A DNA stretch of 64,000 bases, taken from NCBI RefSeq assembly GCF_006539945.1, contig NZ_BJNZ01000015.1, forward strand, positions 39,864 through 103,863, given 5' to 3'. The notes under the pieces are model-generated. The model worked only from the letters and a program-made list of their open reading frames with translations, did no database searches and had not been told where the DNA came from. Below are positions 42,441 to 51,263 of the stretch, piece by piece; the stretch's first letter is position 1; each line of letters starts with the position of its first letter. The stretch comes from Cellulosimicrobium cellulans. Lineage in GTDB: Bacteria > Actinomycetota > Actinomycetes > Actinomycetales > Cellulomonadaceae. A program made the position numbers and the translations under genes.

Positions 42441-44233
42441 CGCGCGTCGTCGTGGTCGGCAACGGCATGGTCGGGTCGCGGTTCGCGAGCGACCTCGTGG
42501 CACGGTGCGGGACCACCGCGGGGACGGCGGCCGTCGAGGTCACCGTGCTGGGTGCCGAGGAGTACGAGCCGTACAACCGCGTGCTGCTCAGCGAGGTCGT
42601 GGCGGGCAAGGTCGACGTCGCGGCGATCGGGCTGCCCGGCGCGGACGACGCCCGCGTGACCGTCCGGCGCGGCACCGAGGCCATCGCGATCGACCGCGCC
42701 GCGCGCCGTGTCGTCACGGGGGAGGGGGCGCACCCGTACGACGTCGTCGTGCTCGCCACGGGCGCGGCCGCCCGGATCCCCGACCTGCCGGGTCTGACGG
42801 ACCTCCCGGGCGGCCTGCCCCGCGGCGCGCACGCGCTGCGCACGCTCGACGACGCGCGCGAGATCGTCGCGGCGTCGGTCAACGCCCGGCACGCCGTGGT
42901 CGTCGGGGCAGGAGTGCTCGGGCTCGAGGTCGCGTGCGGGCTCGCGCGCCGCGGCGTCGCCGTGAGCCTCGTGCACGGGGGCGGGAGCGTCATGGACCGC
43001 CAGCTCGACCGCGCCGCGGGCAGCGTCGTCGCGCGTAGCCTCGCGGGGCTCGGCGTGCGGACCTGGACCCGTGCGCGCACCGAGCGCGTCGTCGTGGAGT
43101 CGGGCTCCGTGCGCGGCGTGACGCTCCGCGTGCCCGACGGCGGGGCTCCCGCCGGGCCGTCGGCCGGCGCCGGGGGAGCGGACGACCCGACGCGGCTCGT
43201 CGACCTCGAGGCCGACCTGCTCGTGCTCGCGTGCGGCACCGTGCCCGAGGCCGGGCTCGCGCGCGCGGCGGGGGTCGCGGTCGACCGGGGCGTCGTGGTC
43301 GGGCACGACCTCGCGAGTCCCGACGACCCGCGCGTGTTCGCGATCGGTGACTGCGCGCAGCCGCCCGAGGGCGGCACCGGGCTCGTCGCGCAGGGGTGGG
43401 ACCAGTCGCGACGGCTCGCGGAGCACCTCGCGGAGCGGTTCGCCGCAGCGGGCGCCGGGGGGCCGGGCACTGGGCAGGGGGCGGCGTCGGGCCGGCCGCG
43501 CGTCCGCCTGGGGATCGACGCGGACCGACCGAGCATGGCGCTGCGCCTCGCCATGAACGTCGTCGCGCGCTCGCTCCCGGCGACGCCCACGCCGTCGGCA
43601 GAGACGCGCTCCGTGGCCGCCACCGGCCCTGCCGAACCAGGTGCGGCGCTTCGCCCGCCGGCGAACCCCGGGGTCGCCGGGCGCGCGGCGGCCGGGACCG
43701 ACGTCGTGCGCGTCAAGGCCGCGGGGCTCGAGATCGTCACGATGGGCGTGTGCGGCGAGCGCCGCGCGCCCCACCCCGCGCACCGCTCCGTGACGCTGAG
43801 CGACCCCGCGTCGGGGCGGCACGTCGAGGTCGTGGTCGCGGACGGCCTGCTCGTGGGCGCGACGTGCGTCGGCGCGCCGGAGGTGGGCGCCGACCTCACG
43901 GCCACGTACACGCGCCGGGTCCCCGTGCCGGTCGACCCGGCCCACCTGCTGCTGCGGCCTGTCGCGCAGGCTCCCGCGCCGGCGTCGTCCCCGACCCACA
44001 TGCCCGACCGCACGACGGTGTGCACGTGCAACGGCGTGACTAAGGGCGACGTCGTGGGGTGCTGGCACGACGGCGCGCGGAGCGTCGACGACGTCGCGCG
44101 GGCCACGCGCGCGACCACGGGCTGCGGCGGGTGCAAGGACGTCGTGTGCGGGCTGGTCGACTGGCTCGCACAGGCCGACCCTGAGCAGCCGCAGGACGAG
44201 GCAGCACCGGCGCGCTCCGGCCTCAGCACGTGA
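42437..44233 (+). CDS. FAD-dependent nitrate reductase electron-transfer subunit with C-terminal [2Fe-2S] BFD domain
   Basis: This 598-residue protein has two dinucleotide-binding motifs (V-V-V-G-N-G-M-V-G-S near the start, V-V-V-G-A-G-V-L-G-L-E near 155) of a NirB-type NAD(P)H:FAD oxidoreductase, and the F-A-I-G-D-C FAD motif. The C-terminal BFD domain has C-T-C-N-G-V...C-G-G-C, binding [2Fe-2S]. It resembles the NasB-type electron donor of assimilatory nitrate reductases. It overlaps the catalytic gene by 4 bp (ATGA). A low-complexity insert (about 385-420) separates the two parts. NAD(P)H preference is not evident. Confidence 0.85.
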   Translation: MTRVVVVGNGMVGSRFASDLVARCGTTAGTAAVEVTVLGAEEYEPYNRVLLSEVVAGKVDVAAIGLPGADDARVTVRRGTEAIAIDRAARRVVTGEGAHPYDVVVLATGAAARIPDLPGLTDLPGGLPRGAHALRTLDDAREIVAASVNARHAVVVGAGVLGLEVACGLARRGVAVSLVHGGGSVMDRQLDRAAGSVVARSLAGLGVRTWTRARTERVVVESGSVRGVTLRVPDGGAPAGPSAGAGGADDPTRLVDLEADLLVLACGTVPEAGLARAAGVAVDRGVVVGHDLASPDDPRVFAIGDCAQPPEGGTGLVAQGWDQSRRLAEHLAERFAAAGAGGPGTGQGAASGRPRVRLGIDADRPSMALRLAMNVVARSLPATPTPSAETRSVAATGPAEPGAALRPPANPGVAGRAAAGTDVVRVKAAGLEIVTMGVCGERRAPHPAHRSVTLSDPASGRHVEVVVADGLLVGATCVGAPEVGADLTATYTRRVPVPVDPAHLLLRPVAQAPAPASSPTHMPDRTTVCTCNGVTKGDVVGCWHDGARSVDDVARATRATTGCGGCKDVVCGLVDWLAQADPEQPQDEAAPARSGLST

Positions 44234-44317
44234 GGTCGGCAGGCCCTGCCGAGATCGACAGTCACGATCGCCGATCTCGACACGACCTGCCGATCTCGCA
44301 CCGCACCGCCGACCTCA
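44231..44317. repeat. Intergenic inverted repeat after the nitrate reductase operon
   Basis: Outer arms TGAGGTCGGC (44231-44240, overlapping the stop codon) and GCCGACCTCA (44308-44317) enclose repeated GATCTCG/CGAGATC motifs that can form internal hairpins. It probably terminates the upstream transcript before the nirB promoter. Confidence 0.6.
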
Positions 44318-44347
44318 CACGGGGGTGCGCGTCCGGGTGAGAACACC

Positions 44348-44401
44348 GTTACGGACGGGCAACGGACGGGGCACGGTCGCGAAACCGCTCGTCCGTAGCG
44401 T
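44348..44401 (+). promoter_or_regulatory. GlnR box and -10 element of nirB
   Basis: GTTAC-N6-GCAAC-N6-GGCAC-N6-GAAAC (44348-44385) is a near-perfect four-half-site GlnR box. TAGCGT begins 10 bp after GAAAC (44396), exactly as before narK. GlnR would activate the operon in nitrogen limitation. Confidence 0.85.
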
Positions 44402-44488
44402 CGTCAGCACCTTCCCGGGGACTCGCCTCGCTCTCGACGTACCTCGCGGACGGTGACCGATCCGCCCCGACGCCCCCAGGAGCCCGCC

Positions 44489-47218
44489 GTGACCGGACCT
44501 CAGACCGATCCCGCCCCCGCCCCGACCGCCGGTGCGCCCCGGCACCTCGTCGTCGTCGGCGGCGGCATGGTGGCGCAGCGGCTCGTCGAGGCGCTGCGCG
44601 CGCGCGACACCGACGGCGCGTGGCGCGTCTCGCTCTTCGCCGAGGAGCCGCGCAAGCCCTACGACCGCGTCGCGCTGACGAGCTACTTCTCGGCGCGCGA
44701 CGCCGAGGAGCTCACGCTGGGCGACCCGGCGCTGTGGGACGACCCGCTGGTCACGCTGCACCGCGACTGCGCGGTGACGTCGATCGACCGCGACGCGCAG
44801 ACCGTCACCGACCGGCTCGGGCGCGTGCACGCGTACGACGAGCTCGTCCTCGCGACGGGGTCGAGCGCGGCGATGCCGCCCATCCCGGGCAACGACCTCC
44901 CGGGCGTGTTCGTCTACCGCACGATCGACGACGTCGCGGCGCTGCGCGGGTGGGTCGAGGAGAAGCGCCGGACCGCCACGACCGAGGGCGGCTGGGAGCG
45001 GCCGGTGCGCGGCGCGGTGATCGGCGGCGGCCTCCTGGGCCTCGAGGCGGCGGGCGCGCTCAAGGCTCTCGGCGCGCAGGCCACGGTCATCCAGTTCGGC
45101 ACGCACATGATGGACGCGCAGATCGACCTGGGTGGCGGCGAGGCGCTCAAGCGCCTCATCAACGGCATGGGCATCGCGGTCCGGTGCAACACCGGGACCA
45201 AGGAGATGAAGGTCTCGCGCAAGACCGGGCACGTGGGCCGGCTCGACTTCGCCGACGGCGGCCGGCTCGACGTGGACGTCGTCGTCGTCGCGACGGGCGT
45301 GCGACCGCGCGACGAGCTCGCGCGCTCGGCAGGGCTCGCGGTCGGGGAGCGTGGGGGCGCCGTCGTCGACCTCGCGTGCCGCACCGAGGACGAGCACGTG
45401 TGGGCCGTGGGCGAGGTCGCGTGCATCGAGGGTCGGTGCATCGGCCTGGTCGCGCCGGGCTACGCCATGGCGGAGGTCGTCGCGGACCGCCTGCTCGGCG
45501 GCGAGGCCACGTTCCCCGGCGCGGACACGGCGACCAAGCTCAAGCTCCAGGGCGTCGACGTCGCGAGCTTCGGCGACGCGTTCGGCCGCACCGAGGGGGC
45601 GATGGAGCTCGTCTGGGCCGACCCGGTCGCGGGCGTCTACAAGAAGCTCGTCCTCTCCGACGACGCGCGCACGCTCCTGGGCGGCGTGTTCGTGGGCGAC
45701 GCCGCGCCGTACGCGTCGCTGCGGCCGATGCTCGGCACGGAGCTCCCGGGCGACCCGGGGCTCTTCCTGCTCCCCGAGGGGTCCGGTGGCGGGGCGCCGA
45801 GCCTCGAGCTGCCCGACGACGCCACGGTCTGCTCGTGCAACAACGTCAGCGCGGGCACCATCCGCGGGGCGGTCACCGAGCACGGGTGCACCGACCTCGC
45901 GGGCGTCAAGGCGTGCACGCGCGCAGGGACGAGCTGCGGGTCGTGCCTGCCGCTCGTCAAGAAGATCACCACGACCGAGCTCGCCCGGGCCGGCGTCGAG
46001 GTCTCGAACGCGCTGTGCGAGCACTTCGACCTCTCGCGCGCACAGCTCTTCGACGCCGTCCGCGTCGCGGACCTGCACACGTTCAGCGAGATCGTCGCGC
46101 GGTTCGGTCGGGTGCCCGAGCCCGTCACCGACACGCAGGGTGCGGTGCTGGTGCGCGACGCCGGCCGCGGCTGCGACATCTGCAAGCCCACGATCGCGTC
46201 GATCCTCGCGTCGCTCGGCAACGGGCACATCCTCGACGGCGAGCAGGCGACGCTGCAGGACACGAACGACCACGTCATGGCGAACATGCAGAAGGACGGC
46301 ACGTACTCCGTCGTCCCGCGCATCCCCGGGGGAGAGATCACGCCGGACGGGCTGCTCGTCATCGGCCAGGTCGCCAAGGACTTCGGGCTCTACACGAAGA
46401 TCACCGGCGGCCAGCGCATCGACATGTTCGGGGCGCGGATCGAGCAGCTCCCGCACATCTGGCGCCGGCTCGTCGAGCACGGGTTCGAGTCGGGGCACGC
46501 GTACGGCAAGTCGCTGCGCACGGTGAAGTCGTGCGTCGGGTCCACGTGGTGCCGGTTCGGGGTGCAGGACTCGGTCGGCATGGCCGTCGAGCTCGAGCTG
46601 CGGTACCGCGGCCTGCGCTCGCCGCACAAGATCAAGCTCGGCGTCTCGGGGTGCGCCCGCGAGTGCGCGGAGGCGCGCGGCAAGGACGTCGGCGTCATCG
46701 CGACGGACAAGGGCTGGAACGTCTACGTCGGCGGCAACGGCGGGTTCACGCCGCGGCACGCACAGCTCCTCGCCGAGGACCTGGACGACGAGGCACTCAT
46801 CCGCACCATCGACCGCTTCCTCATGTACTACGTCCGCACGGCTGACCGCCTCCAGCGCACGGCCGCGTGGGTGGAGGACTACGAGGGCGGCCTCGACGCG
46901 ATCCGCGAGGTGATCGTCGAGGACTCGCTCGGCCTCGGCGCCGACCTCGACGCCGCGATGGCCCGCCACGTGGGGGACTACGAGGACGAGTGGCGCGCGG
47001 TCCTCGAGGACCCGGAGAAGCTGCGCCGCTTCGGCTCGTTCGTCAACGCGCCCGCCGAGCCCGACCCCGACCTCGCGTACGTCACCGAGCGCGGCCAGAT
47101 CCGGCCCGCGACGGCGGACGAGCGCGCCGCCCTGGAGGAGGCCCGCGCCGCGGGTCTCGCCACCGTCCCCGCCGGCCCCGTGGTGATCGCCGGCACGACC
47201 CTGGAGGTCCGTCGATGA
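44489..47218 (+). CDS. nirB: NAD(P)H-dependent nitrite reductase, large subunit
   Basis: This 909-residue enzyme reduces nitrite to ammonium with six electrons. In order it has an FAD/NAD(P)H oxidoreductase domain (V-V-V-G-G-G-M-V, V-I-G-G-G-L-L-G-L-E), a BFD [2Fe-2S] domain (C-S-C-N-N-V...C-G-S-C), and the sirohaem-[4Fe-4S] domain with C-V-G-S-T-W-C and C-A-R-E-C (near residues 682-726). The GTG at 44489 is preferred, with AGGAG 6 bases upstream; a GTG at 44453 would add 12 residues. It overlaps nirD by 4 bp. Confidence 0.96.
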   Translation: MTGPQTDPAPAPTAGAPRHLVVVGGGMVAQRLVEALRARDTDGAWRVSLFAEEPRKPYDRVALTSYFSARDAEELTLGDPALWDDPLVTLHRDCAVTSIDRDAQTVTDRLGRVHAYDELVLATGSSAAMPPIPGNDLPGVFVYRTIDDVAALRGWVEEKRRTATTEGGWERPVRGAVIGGGLLGLEAAGALKALGAQATVIQFGTHMMDAQIDLGGGEALKRLINGMGIAVRCNTGTKEMKVSRKTGHVGRLDFADGGRLDVDVVVVATGVRPRDELARSAGLAVGERGGAVVDLACRTEDEHVWAVGEVACIEGRCIGLVAPGYAMAEVVADRLLGGEATFPGADTATKLKLQGVDVASFGDAFGRTEGAMELVWADPVAGVYKKLVLSDDARTLLGGVFVGDAAPYASLRPMLGTELPGDPGLFLLPEGSGGGAPSLELPDDATVCSCNNVSAGTIRGAVTEHGCTDLAGVKACTRAGTSCGSCLPLVKKITTTELARAGVEVSNALCEHFDLSRAQLFDAVRVADLHTFSEIVARFGRVPEPVTDTQGAVLVRDAGRGCDICKPTIASILASLGNGHILDGEQATLQDTNDHVMANMQKDGTYSVVPRIPGGEITPDGLLVIGQVAKDFGLYTKITGGQRIDMFGARIEQLPHIWRRLVEHGFESGHAYGKSLRTVKSCVGSTWCRFGVQDSVGMAVELELRYRGLRSPHKIKLGVSGCARECAEARGKDVGVIATDKGWNVYVGGNGGFTPRHAQLLAEDLDDEALIRTIDRFLMYYVRTADRLQRTAAWVEDYEGGLDAIREVIVEDSLGLGADLDAAMARHVGDYEDEWRAVLEDPEKLRRFGSFVNAPAEPDPDLAYVTERGQIRPATADERAALEEARAAGLATVPAGPVVIAGTTLEVRR

Positions 47219-47676
47219 GCGTCGTGTCAGCAGAGCAGGCCGTGCACCCCGGAGAGACGGCGACGTCGGGCACGGCGGGGTGGGAGCGCGTGTGCCTCCT
47301 GCGCGACCTCCTCGTCGAGCGCGGCGCCGCCGCCCTCGTGGGCGGGGTGCAGGTCGCGCTGTTCCGCCTCCCCGACGACACGGTCCGCGTCGTGCAGCAG
47401 CGCGACCCGTACTCGGGCGCGAACGTCATGTCGCGCGGGATCGTCGGCACGCGCGGGGGTGTGCCCACCGTCGCCGGGCCCATGTACAAGCAGGTCTTCG
47501 ACCTCGCGACGGGCCGCTGTCTCGAGGCCGCCGGGTACGTGCCCGTCCAGGGCCTCGCCCCGGACCTGGCGACGTGGCCCGTCGAGGTGCGCGACGGCGT
47601 CGTGCACGTGGGCGCGCGACCGCGCGTCGTGGCCGAGGCCGCCGCCGGATCCGGGGTCCAGGACGGTGCGCCGTGA
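47215..47676 (+). CDS. nirD: Nitrite reductase, small subunit
   Basis: This 153-residue Rieske-fold protein is the partner of NirB. Its core reads V-A-L-F-R-L, then Q-Q-R-D-P-Y-S-G-A-N-V-M-S-R-G and Y-K-Q-V-F-D-L-A-T-G-R-C-L. As usual for NirD, the Rieske Cys/His iron ligands are missing, so it carries no cluster. The ATG overlaps the nirB stop and its stop overlaps the following gene. Confidence 0.94.
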   Translation: MSVVSAEQAVHPGETATSGTAGWERVCLLRDLLVERGAAALVGGVQVALFRLPDDTVRVVQQRDPYSGANVMSRGIVGTRGGVPTVAGPMYKQVFDLATGRCLEAAGYVPVQGLAPDLATWPVEVRDGVVHVGARPRVVAEAAAGSGVQDGAP

Positions 47677-49046
47677 CCACGCTCCTGGGCCTCGATCTCG
47701 CCGGGCGCACGGTCCTCGTCGCCGGGGGCGGTCCCGTCGCGGCGCGCCGCGCGCGGGCGATGGCCGACGACGGCGCCCACGTCCGCGTCGTCGCGCCCCA
47801 GGTGTGCGAGGACCTGCGCGACCTCGTCGCGGCCTCGCTGCACGCCCCGCTCCTCGGGCCCGGCCCGGCCCCGTCGTCGGCTCAGCGGCTGCCCGACGGC
47901 GGCGCCGGGCCGGTCGGCCGCGTCACCTGGGCGCCGCGCGAGGTCCGCGAGTCCGACGTCGCGGACGCGTGGCTCGTGCTCGCGGCGACGGACGACTCGG
48001 GGACCAACCGCGACGTCGCCGCGTGGGCGGCAGCGTGCCGCACCTGGTGCGTCAACGCCGGGGCCGCGCACGAGGGCACCGCGCGCACGCCCGCGACGAC
48101 CCGCAGCGGCGACGTGCTGGTCGGGGTCGTCACGGACGTCCCCGCGGCTGGTGTGTCAGCGGACGGTCGGGCTCGGGGGCGACGAGCGGATGGCAGCCCG
48201 GCCGAGCGGCGCGGTGCGGACCCGCGGCGGGCGCGTGCGGTGCGCGACGCGATCGCCGAGCACCTGCGCTCCGGCGGGGCCGACCAGCGGCGCCACCGCC
48301 CGGCGTCCGGCGGGCTCGGGAGCGTGACGCTCGTCGGTGGTGGACCGGGCGCCGTCGACCTGCTCACCGTCCGGGGTCGCCGGGCGCTCGCGGAGGCGGA
48401 CGTCGTGGTCGCGGACCGGCTCGGGCCGGTCGACGTGCTCGACGAGCTCGCGCCCGGGGTCGAGGTGATCGACGTCGGCAAGACGCCCGGGAACCACCCG
48501 GTCCCGCAGCACGAGATCAACGCGATCCTCGTGGAGCAGGCGCAGCGCGGGCGGCGCGTCGTGCGGCTCAAGGGAGGCGACCCGTTCGTCTACGGGCGGG
48601 GCGGCGAGGAGGTCGTCGCGTGCCGGGAGGCGGGCGTGCCGGTGGACGTCGTGCCGGGCGTGTCCAGCGCGCTGAGCGTGCCGGCGCTCGCGGGCATCCC
48701 GCTCACGCACCGGGGGACGGTCGCCGCGTTCCACGTGGTCAGCGGTCACGACGGGCTCGACGCCGCCGCGCTCGCCGGGGTGCGCGACCGCACGGCTACG
48801 CTGGTGGTCCTCATGGGTGTCTCGCAGCTCGCACGTATCACGGCCCAGGCCCTCGGCGCCGGGGCCGACCCCGCGCTGCCCGTCGCGATCGTGGAGAGCG
48901 GCTCGACGCCGCGCCAGCGCGTCACACGGGCCCCGCTCGGCGAGGTCGTGGAGCGCGCCGCCCAGGTCGGGGTCCGGGCCCCGGCGATCATCGTGGTGGG
49001 GGACGTCGCCGCCGAGGGACGGCTCGACCCGGCGACGGTCGCGTGA
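47673..49046 (+). CDS. Precorrin-2 dehydrogenase / uroporphyrinogen-III C-methyltransferase fusion
   Basis: This 457-residue fusion makes sirohydrochlorin from uroporphyrinogen III for the NirB cofactor. The N-terminal NAD-binding part (V-L-V-A-G-G-G-P-V-A-A-R-R-A) is a precorrin-2 dehydrogenase. After an Arg-rich linker, the C-terminal SAM-dependent methyltransferase has V-G-G-G-P-G-A-V-D-L-L-T, G-G-D-P-F-V-Y-G-R-G-G-E-E and V-P-G-V-S-S. It resembles CysG, but iron insertion is probably done by the CbiX-type gene downstream. The GTG start overlaps nirD (GTGA). Confidence 0.92.
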   Translation: MTTLLGLDLAGRTVLVAGGGPVAARRARAMADDGAHVRVVAPQVCEDLRDLVAASLHAPLLGPGPAPSSAQRLPDGGAGPVGRVTWAPREVRESDVADAWLVLAATDDSGTNRDVAAWAAACRTWCVNAGAAHEGTARTPATTRSGDVLVGVVTDVPAAGVSADGRARGRRADGSPAERRGADPRRARAVRDAIAEHLRSGGADQRRHRPASGGLGSVTLVGGGPGAVDLLTVRGRRALAEADVVVADRLGPVDVLDELAPGVEVIDVGKTPGNHPVPQHEINAILVEQAQRGRRVVRLKGGDPFVYGRGGEEVVACREAGVPVDVVPGVSSALSVPALAGIPLTHRGTVAAFHVVSGHDGLDAAALAGVRDRTATLVVLMGVSQLARITAQALGAGADPALPVAIVESGSTPRQRVTRAPLGEVVERAAQVGVRAPAIIVVGDVAAEGRLDPATVA

Positions 49047-50260
49047 CCGGCACCGGCAGCACCGAGATCGACCCGCCCGTCGCGACGTCGGCCCCCGGAG
49101 GGTCGGTCCCGGACGCCCGGGTCGATCTGGCGTCCGAGCCCGGTGACCGCCCCGCGCTCGGCCAGGTCATGGCCGGCTGCACGGTGCTCGTCACGGCCGA
49201 CCGTCGCAAGAGCGAGCTGGCCGCCGCCCTGCAACGCCGGGGCGCCGAGGTCCGCCACGCGCCCGCGCTGAGCATGATCCCGCACGCCGACGACGAGCAG
49301 CTCCTCGCGGGGACGCGCGACCTCGTCGAGCACCCGCCGGACGTCGTCGTCGTGACGACGGGCATCGGTTTCCGGTCCTGGGTCGAGGCCGCGGACGCCC
49401 ACGGCCTCGCCGACCGCCTGCTCGAGGTGCTCGCCGACGCGCGGATCGTCGCGCGCGGCCCCAAGGCGCGCGGCGCGATCCAGGCCGCCGGGCTCACCGC
49501 CGACTGGGTCGCCGAGTCCGAGACGTCCGCGGAGATCGCCGACGTGCTGCTCGGCGAGGGCGTCGCCGGGCTGCGCATCGCCGTCCAGCACCACGGCGCC
49601 GGGGCCGACGGTCTCGACGTCGTCTTCGCCGAGGCCGGTGCCGAGGTCGCGAGCCTGGTCGTCTACCGCTGGGGGCCGCCCCCCGACCCCGAGGCGCTGC
49701 GCGCGTCCGTCGAGGCCGCGGCCGTCGGGGAGATCGACGCCGTCGTGTTCACCTCCGCCCCCGGCGCCGAGGCGTGGTTGAGCGCCGCCGAGGAGCACGG
49801 CGTGGGCCGACTCGTCGTGTCGCGGTTCCAGGACGGGTCCATGGTCGCGGCGGCCGTCGGGCCGATCACCGCGAAGCCGCTCGAGCACCGCGGGGTCACG
49901 CCGCTCCAGCCCGAGCGCGGACGCCTCGGCGCGCTCGTGCGGACGCTCGTCGCGCACTACGAGCGGGCCGAGACCGTCGCGCTCGCGACCGTCGCCGGCG
50001 TGCTCCAGATCCGCTCACGCGTCGCCGTGCTCGACGGCGAGGTGCTGCCCCTCTCGCCCAGCAGCCTCGAGGTGCTGCGCCTCCTCGCCGCGCGCCGCGG
50101 CGAGGTCGTCACGCGCGACGACGTGCTCGACGTCCTGCCCGGTGACTCGCGCGACCCCCACGCCGCCGAGGTCGCCGTGGCCCGCCTGCGCGAGGCGACC
50201 GGCCGGCGCGACCTCGTCAAGACCGTCGTCAAGCGCGGATACCGATTGGAGCTCGCATGA
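49043..50260 (+). CDS. HemD-like domain fused to a winged-helix regulator
   Basis: This 405-residue protein joins a uroporphyrinogen-III synthase-like domain (V-L-V-T-A-D-R-R...V-V-V-T-T-G-I-G-F) to a C-terminal OmpR-like winged helix (about 325-405: L-P-L-S-P-S-S-L-E-V-L-R-L-L-A...V-K-R-G-Y-R-L). The same architecture occurs in mycobacteria next to nitrite reductase and sirohydrochlorin genes. A genuine hemD exists at 7623-8681, so this copy is more likely a regulator sensing a tetrapyrrole intermediate than a biosynthetic enzyme. It overlaps both neighbours by 4 bp. Confidence 0.85.
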   Translation: MTGTGSTEIDPPVATSAPGGSVPDARVDLASEPGDRPALGQVMAGCTVLVTADRRKSELAAALQRRGAEVRHAPALSMIPHADDEQLLAGTRDLVEHPPDVVVVTTGIGFRSWVEAADAHGLADRLLEVLADARIVARGPKARGAIQAAGLTADWVAESETSAEIADVLLGEGVAGLRIAVQHHGAGADGLDVVFAEAGAEVASLVVYRWGPPPDPEALRASVEAAAVGEIDAVVFTSAPGAEAWLSAAEEHGVGRLVVSRFQDGSMVAAAVGPITAKPLEHRGVTPLQPERGRLGALVRTLVAHYERAETVALATVAGVLQIRSRVAVLDGEVLPLSPSSLEVLRLLAARRGEVVTRDDVLDVLPGDSRDPHAAEVAVARLREATGRRDLVKTVVKRGYRLELA

Positions 50261-51114
50261 GCGCGGAGATACTGGCCTTTCCCTCGGGAGCGTCGTCCGA
50301 CGCGCAGTCGGGGGAGGCCGGCCGCGGGGCGCCCGCGGGTGCCGCACCCGTGCTCGTCGGCTGCTCGCACGGCACGAACGACCTCACCGGCCGCGACGTG
50401 ATCCGCGCGCTGCTCGACGACGTCCGCGCCGCGCGCCCCGACCTCGACGTCCGTGAGGCGTTCGTCGACGTGCAGCAGCCCGAGGTCGCGGACGTCGTGA
50501 CGTCGGTCGTCGACCCGTCCGCGGCGACGGACGACCGGGGCGGGTCCGCGCCGGACGCCACGGACCGAGCGCAGCCGGGCGACGCGGTCGTCGTGCCGCT
50601 CCTGCTCTCCGGCGGGTTCCACGTGAGCGTCGACGTCGCGGCGGCGGTCGAGGACCGCGGGCCCGGGGCGGGTCGCGCGGCCGCGTCGACCCCGCTCGGT
50701 CCCGACCCCCGCCTCGTGGACCTGCTCGCCGACCGGCTGGCCGACGTCGGCCTGCGCGCGGAGGACGCCGTCGTGATCGCCGCTGCGGGGTCGAGCCGCG
50801 CGGGCGCCGCGCGCGACGTCGAGGAGCTCGCCGCGGGCCTGCGCGAGCGCGTGCCCGGCCCGGTGACGGTCGGCTACGGCGCCATGGCCAAGCCGTCCGT
50901 GCCCGACGCCGTCGCCGCCGCGCGCGCCGACCTCGCCCCGGGCGGGCGCGTCGTCGTCGCGGCCTACCTGCTCGCGCCCGGATTCTTCTACGACCGCGTC
51001 CTCGAGGCCGGCGGCGACGTCGTCACCGCACCGCTCGCCCCCGACGCCCGCCTCACGGCGATCGTCCTCGACCGCTACGCCACCGCCGCGGCCACCCTCG
51101 CCCTGCCGACGTAG
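50257..51114 (+). CDS. CbiX/SirB-type sirohydrochlorin ferrochelatase
   Basis: This 285-residue chelatase inserts Fe(II) into sirohydrochlorin to form sirohaem. Its active-site motif G-C-S-H-G-T-N-D and the second-half motif A-A-A-G-S-S-R-A-G belong to the two-repeat CbiX fold, with V-P-L-L-L-S-G-G-F-H-V carrying a metal-binding histidine. It ends the nirBD-sirohaem operon. The stop codon TAG (51112-51114) lies inside the first unit of a 21-bp repeat array, so the repeat may define the end of the protein. Confidence 0.87.
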   Translation: MSAEILAFPSGASSDAQSGEAGRGAPAGAAPVLVGCSHGTNDLTGRDVIRALLDDVRAARPDLDVREAFVDVQQPEVADVVTSVVDPSAATDDRGGSAPDATDRAQPGDAVVVPLLLSGGFHVSVDVAAAVEDRGPGAGRAAASTPLGPDPRLVDLLADRLADVGLRAEDAVVIAAAGSSRAGAARDVEELAAGLRERVPGPVTVGYGAMAKPSVPDAVAAARADLAPGGRVVVAAYLLAPGFFYDRVLEAGGDVVTAPLAPDARLTAIVLDRYATAAATLALPT

Positions 51115-51252
51115 AACACTGGTCTGCCGAGGTTGAACCCTGGTCCACCGAGGTAGAGCCCTGGTCCACCGAGGTAGAGCCCTGGTTGCCGAGGTAGAGC
51201 CCTGGTCGCGTGACCAGGGTTCGCCCTCGCGGGGCCATGGTTCTTTCTCGCC
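51108..51252. repeat. 21-bp tandem repeat array at the sirohaem operon end
   Basis: About five direct units from 51108 (units at 51108, 51129, 51150, 51171, 51191; the fourth is 20 bp), followed by two degenerate inverted copies (GACCAGGG and CCATGGTTC) to 51252. The array fills the gap between convergent genes. The first unit contains the stop codon of the CbiX gene. Confidence 0.9.
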
Positions 51253-51263
51253 TGATCGGGTCG

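Noticed and set aside
43595..43662. Possible third copy of the 64-bp in-frame palindromic element in the FAD/BFD nitrate reductase subunit
   Set aside because: Some blocks (GCAGAGACG, GCGGCGCTTC) resemble the element, but similarity is scattered, needs gaps and could come from base composition alone.
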